A stretch of DNA of 52,503 bases from Fragilaria crotonensis (taxonomy: Eukaryota > Bacillariophyta > Fragilariophyceae > Fragilariales > Fragilariaceae), in assembly GCA_022925895.1 (NCBI GenBank), contig JAKSYS010000439.1:1-52503 (forward strand). Reading direction: 5' to 3'. Position numbers and translations under genes: made by a program. This document shows, one piece after another, positions 48,543 to 52,503 of this stretch. The notes under the pieces are model-generated. The model worked only from the letters and a program-made list of their open reading frames with translations. It made no database searches and was not told where the DNA came from. Numbering within the stretch: the first letter of the stretch is position 1; every line of letters starts with the position of its first letter.

Positions 48543-51500
48543 AGCTCCCTATCTCCGATAGTGCTAGGCAATCGCCATTCATACGCAGAAAGACTAGATA
48601 CCGATGTTGTTGCGGCAAGTCTGGCAGCGGAAAAGTCTACCAGACGTTACGGTGAACCTCAATGGTCGGTCGAGTTACATAAAGCAAGACAAAAAGTGCA
48701 GGTTCTGAAAAAATGTCTATCGATGGCGAAGACCCAATTGGATAATGAAATCAGAATCCGAACTGCGTGGAATAAGACAAACTGCTCCGCTGTACCGCCG
48801 CGAACTGAAAGAGAATGTATCGAACAATTGAGACAGGCTGAACACCGCTTACGAGAAATTGTCGGCACGAGCTTCGAAAGGCGGGAGAAGGAACGTCTTG
48901 CACGAATCCAGACTTTAGAACAGTCATCGTCAGTTTCCGATAAATCTCAAGCAAGAGTTTTGCGACAATTACATTCGGCTGAAGCAAAGAATCGGCTTTA
49001 TGCAAAATTACGTGCGATGAGAATGGTCAATGACAGGGTTGGGGTGTCACGGATAGAGATTCCTTTACATCCGGAGCAAGACCCTAAGACGTGTACGGAG
49101 TGGCAACAAGTTGATGTTCCGACGGAAGTTATCGAACATTTGAGGATGCGCAATCAAAAACATTTCGGTCAGGCAGCTGGAACACCCTTTACTGTTCCTC
49201 CATTAAGTCAAGAGTTGGGTTACTCTGGAGACGGTGATTACGCGGAGCAAATTCTTACAGGGACTTATCGGTTCCCGGCGGGATATGACGAAAACATCAA
49301 GACACTGATAAAGCATTTAAGGATTTCGGATGAATTGAAGCAACTGCGTGTGTTTCCTACTCTCAATGAGAAGGATTACATAGGGAAACTGAAAGCTTGG
49401 CGTGAGTCCACGGTTACTTCTCCTTCTCGGATGCATTTGGGCCATTATAAAGCGATGATTTCGAAACATGCATACTCACATATTCCTGACGATGAAACTG
49501 AGGATCACAAAACACTTCGAGAAGAGCTGGATTATAAACAAAGCGAGATATTGCGGGTACATCTGACACTCATGAATTATGCGTTAGAACGAGGTTATTC
49601 ATATCGGAGGTGGCAGACGGTCGCGAATTCGGTATTGTTCAAAGAACCTGGTAATATTCGAATACACAGGACACGGATTATCCATATCTACGAAGCAGAC
49701 TATAATTTGATGCTGGGTTTAAAATGGAGATCAGCATTACTTCAAGCGGAAGCGTTATCTCAGCTGAATAGCGGCCAGTTTGGTTCGCGGCCAAAGCACA
49801 ATGCGACGGACCCAGTATTTGTGGAAGAGCTTCAATTGGAATTATCAAGAATAACACGCAAGACAGTTGCTCTTACGAACTACGATGCTACGGCATGTTA
49901 CGATCGAATCGTTCCAAACCTGGCGATGCTCGCGAGTCGAAAATTTGGTGTGCCAGTATCTGTCACAAACGTCAACGCAAACACATTGGAGCGATCTGAG
50001 TATCGTATTCGGACAGATTTAGGGCTTGCTGAAAAAGGCTATCGTCACTCAGTGGAACAGCCTATCTATGGTACAGGTCAAGGCAGCGGTAACTCTCCGG
50101 TCATTTGGTGTTTTATCTCGAGTATACTGTTTGACTGTTATGACGAATGTGCTCACCTGGCCCAGTATAGCACTCCCGATAATGGACGACATATCACACT
50201 TGGGATGATAGGGTATGTAGATGATTCCAATGGGCAGACAAATTGTTTTTACGAAGGTGCCGGAAGTGACGTGTCACAAGTTGTGAAGGTCAAGATGCGA
50301 GAGAATGCGAATACCTGGTCAAAACTGTTAGGAGTTTCGGGTGGAGCCTTAGAATTGACGAAGTGTTCATACCATATCGTCACGTGGAAATTCTCATCCT
50401 CAGGGGCTCCGGTGTTGAGTACAGATCGAGCGGAGTTTGGAGGAGTCACAGTCTCGGATATGGTTACGGGTGAAGAACACGAATTACAGTATTTGTCTCC
50501 GTATGAATCGCATAAAACTCTTGGTCACTATAAAGAACCTGCCGGCACACAAACGATGCAGTTTCGAAAACTGTGGGAAAAAAGCAATGAATTGACATCA
50601 TTCTTGTGGTCACATCAAGTCACACGGGAAGAGGCATGGACGTTTTACTTCTCGACTTATCTTCCAAGTGTTTCATATCCTCTGGCTAATTCGCATTTCA
50701 CTGAACGGCAATTGACAAAACTGCAAAGGAAAGCGATGAACATTTTATTTGCAAAATGTGGATATAATAGAAATGTGAAACGGGAAGTTCTTTTCGGCCC
50801 CTTGGAATTGGGTGGCGCCAATTTCAGAAGATTATATGATCAACAAGGAATCGGCCAGATCGGTACGTTCTTGAGACATTGGCGATCACGCACACAGGTC
50901 GGCGAATTATTGCGTATTGTTGTTGAATGGTGTAATTATGCAGCAGGAATCTCCAGATCGGTTTTAGAGGACACACATACCCCTCTCCCTCATCTTGAAT
51001 CCAAATGGGTCGGCGCGTTACGAACATACTTACACAGCATTGGAGCGTACCTTCAAGTCGATATTACTGGAATACCTCCCCTTGAAAGAGAGCACGATCA
51101 ATATATTATGGAAGAAGTGGTTAAGTCAGGCCAATTCACGGCAGCGGAAATCAAAAAGATTAATTATTGTCGCTTGTATCTGCGAGCTGTAACAGTATCC
51201 GATTTGACGACTACGAAGGGTGATCAGCTTGACCACTCTAAAATGACGGGAGAACCATCTCTACAAAGTAGCCGACCTCGATGGCACTCAATCCATCAAG
51301 AGAAACCTTCGATAGCAGAGTGGCGGCTCTGGAGGAAAGCAAACAAATTGTGGGCGTATTCGTCTGGAAGGTTGATGGTGCCATTAGGACGTTGGCTGAG
51401 AAACCACCGTGACCGTCGAGGAGAATTTTCCGCGTACCAATATCGAAACCGTTTGGCAGTGCGAGTGGAGGGAGGATTTGTTAAGTGTCAACCACAATCT

Positions 51501-52112
51501 TCAACTCTATATTTTGAAACGGAACAAGTTGTCAAGTACCGCGATATCCCGAATGAAGCTGTTCCCGTAACAGTGGTTCACACTTCAGAGGCGTGTTGGG
51601 AAGTTATCCATCGCTGTGAAGCACTGTATCATGCTCCCAGAGTGGATTGGTCAACCTTTCATTCGTTTATTGAGTCTCTGGAACCGTGGGAGACAGATCT
51701 TCTTCGTCGCACTCGGCTGCATGTTGATCCTCGGCTGGCGGTGATGGAGCTTCAAGATAGTTTTCAAGCAGGAAGCGACGGGTCGTCTAAGTATGGAAAG
51801 CAAGGCGCATTTGGGTGGTCAGTTCGAACAATGGTGGGAGAGACGATTGCAGAAGGGAGTGGTCCATCACGGGGTGCAACGGTAGACTCATATCGAGCAG
51901 AATGCAGCGGAATGCTTGCGTTCCTCAGATTCCTGATCCGCATCGCTGAATACACAGATATGTTTGAACCATGGGTTGGTCGTATTGGGACAGATAGCCA
52001 GAGTATGTTGGACCGTTTATTAAAGCAGGACGAATCAACCATGGATTCCAGGAATATAAAGTCAGTTCCCTACGATCATTGGATGTTTTGGATCCCGAAT
52101 GGGATCTCTTGA
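48540..52112 (+). CDS. LINE B ORF2 continued: reverse transcriptase and RNase H
   Basis: Open from about 48540 to a stop at 52112, without a start codon of its own since it is the continuation of ORF2. Counting from the valine codon at 48561: a coiled-coil region (about 30-150), RT motif A TNYDATACYDRI (about 438), motif B GTGQGSGNSPVIW (about 503) and motif C GYVDDSNGQ (about 551, YVDD where most LINEs have F/YADD). A connector matches LINE A, and RNase H starts GSDGSSKYGKQGAFGW (D, about 1070), then DSYRAECSGM (E, about 1111) and GTDSQSMLDRL (D, about 1143). A frame break near 52075 ends the ORF early; RNase H similarity goes on. Confidence 0.85.
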   Translation, partial: YSSLSPIVLGNRHSYAERLDTDVVAASLAAEKSTRRYGEPQWSVELHKARQKVQVLKKCLSMAKTQLDNEIRIRTAWNKTNCSAVPPRTERECIEQLRQAEHRLREIVGTSFERREKERLARIQTLEQSSSVSDKSQARVLRQLHSAEAKNRLYAKLRAMRMVNDRVGVSRIEIPLHPEQDPKTCTEWQQVDVPTEVIEHLRMRNQKHFGQAAGTPFTVPPLSQELGYSGDGDYAEQILTGTYRFPAGYDENIKTLIKHLRISDELKQLRVFPTLNEKDYIGKLKAWRESTVTSPSRMHLGHYKAMISKHAYSHIPDDETEDHKTLREELDYKQSEILRVHLTLMNYALERGYSYRRWQTVANSVLFKEPGNIRIHRTRIIHIYEADYNLMLGLKWRSALLQAEALSQLNSGQFGSRPKHNATDPVFVEELQLELSRITRKTVALTNYDATACYDRIVPNLAMLASRKFGVPVSVTNVNANTLERSEYRIRTDLGLAEKGYRHSVEQPIYGTGQGSGNSPVIWCFISSILFDCYDECAHLAQYSTPDNGRHITLGMIGYVDDSNGQTNCFYEGAGSDVSQVVKVKMRENANTWSKLLGVSGGALELTKCSYHIVTWKFSSSGAPVLSTDRAEFGGVTVSDMVTGEEHELQYLSPYESHKTLGHYKEPAGTQTMQFRKLWEKSNELTSFLWSHQVTREEAWTFYFSTYLPSVSYPLANSHFTERQLTKLQRKAMNILFAKCGYNRNVKREVLFGPLELGGANFRRLYDQQGIGQIGTFLRHWRSRTQVGELLRIVVEWCNYAAGISRSVLEDTHTPLPHLESKWVGALRTYLHSIGAYLQVDITGIPPLEREHDQYIMEEVVKSGQFTAAEIKKINYCRLYLRAVTVSDLTTTKGDQLDHSKMTGEPSLQSSRPRWHSIHQEKPSIAEWRLWRKANKLWAYSSGRLMVPLGRWLRNHRDRRGEFSAYQYRNRLAVRVEGGFVKCQPQSSTLYFETEQVVKYRDIPNEAVPVTVVHTSEACWEVIHRCEALYHAPRVDWSTFHSFIESLEPWETDLLRRTRLHVDPRLAVMELQDSFQAGSDGSSKYGKQGAFGWSVRTMVGETIAEGSGPSRGATVDSYRAECSGMLAFLRFLIRIAEYTDMFEPWVGRIGTDSQSMLDRLLKQDESTMDSRNIKSVPYDHWMFWIPNGIS

Positions 52113-52503
52113 ATGAAATTCAAATAACCTTGCGGTTGCTCCCGGACGTGACATTGAATATGTAAAAGGACACCAAGATGATCACACTGAATATTTGCAG
52201 TTATCACTTATGGCACAGCTGAATGTCGATGCAGACAGGTTAGCAACGGGGTATCAGCAAGAAGTTGGGAGAATGTTTCCTCAAGTCCTAATGTCAGCAA
52301 ATGCGGCGTACTTGGTAGTGGACGAGGGACGGTTACAAACAAAATGGTTCAAAAGTTCGTTATCTTGCTACGGGTCCATCACTACGGAATTATATTATGA
52401 AAAAGAATAATTGGGATGAGACGGTTATGCGAAGTATAAATTGAAAGCTCACGCCAAATTCATGAAGAGTCAAGTTGCAAGACGAGTGCATTTTTCAAAA
52501 TTG
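52113..52503 (+). pseudogene. LINE B ORF2, end of RNase H, frame-broken and cut by window end
   Basis: After two single-base breaks (near 52075 and 52155) the protein continues EYVKGHQDDHTEYLQ (last RNase H motif) and MAQLNVDADRLATGYQQ, matching YVKGHQDETTPYHS and MGQLNVDADTQAG of LINE A. The zinc-knuckle region would follow outside the window. Confidence 0.75.

Larger units (their letters stand above)
41931..52503 (+). mobile_element. LINE B: non-LTR retrotransposon (ORF1 + ORF2), split by another element
   Basis: ORF1 (41931-42794) overlaps ORF2 (from 42791) by ATGA. ORF2 encodes an apurinic-type endonuclease, then, after a 4.55-kb foreign insert (43985-48537), a reverse transcriptase and an RNase H domain. 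The C-terminal zinc knuckle seen in LINE A would lie beyond the window. Domain order EN-RT-RNase H places it among APE-type LINEs with RNase H (I/Tad/Ambal-like groups); the clade cannot be settled by eye. It is related to LINE A but longer. Confidence 0.85.

Overview
The window looks like nuclear DNA of a diatom, most likely a pennate one (inference). The evidence is short GT-AG introns of about 70-85 bp, two Ty1/copia elements of the diatom CoDi type, and long membrane-anchored proteins with almost perfect 24-residue leucine-rich repeats. There is no sign of bacterial operons, CRISPR, rRNA or tRNA genes.

Layout. 1-6.9 kb: two probable host genes, 790-2483 (arginine/glycine-rich, one reading-frame break) and 4983-6424 (four exons). 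They appear to be divergent members of one unrecognised family. 6.9-10.2 kb: LINE A, a 5'-truncated non-LTR retrotransposon on the minus strand, itself interrupted by an 841-bp insertion. 11.2-13.3 kb and 25.3-27.5 kb: a segmental duplication carrying two LRR membrane-protein genes. Between these copies lies a large broken DDE transposase (minus strand) split by the complete LTR retrotransposon Copia-1 (17031-24097). 28.3-39.4 kb: a PIF/Harbinger-type transposase (minus) converging with a broken zinc-finger gene (plus), the transposase being split by the young LTR retrotransposon Copia-2 (32012-39314). 39.8-41.6 kb: one intact intronless gene of unknown function. 41.9 kb to the end: LINE B, a non-LTR element with ORF1 and ORF2 whose start and stop overlap as ATGA. 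Its ORF2 is split between endonuclease and reverse transcriptase by a 4.55-kb gag-RT-RNase H element.

The main result is that four insertions can be resolved to the base from target-site duplications: AATAG, TGGTG, a 16-mer, and probably CGTAC. In all four, removing the insert in thought rejoins the interrupted reading frame, and every target is itself a transposon gene. The less interrupted genes are the two LRR genes, the 39817-41631 gene and the two-member family at the left end. Many elements carry single-base frame breaks, several next to homopolymers, so some may be sequencing errors rather than decay.

Best candidates for something undescribed: the paralogous family with the SDEAF and GW-x-FN motifs; the zinc-finger partner of the Harbinger-like transposase; the DDE transposase with two SAP-like motifs between its catalytic residues; the LINE family whose sense strand ends in T; and the gag-RT-RNase H element with no visible integrase.
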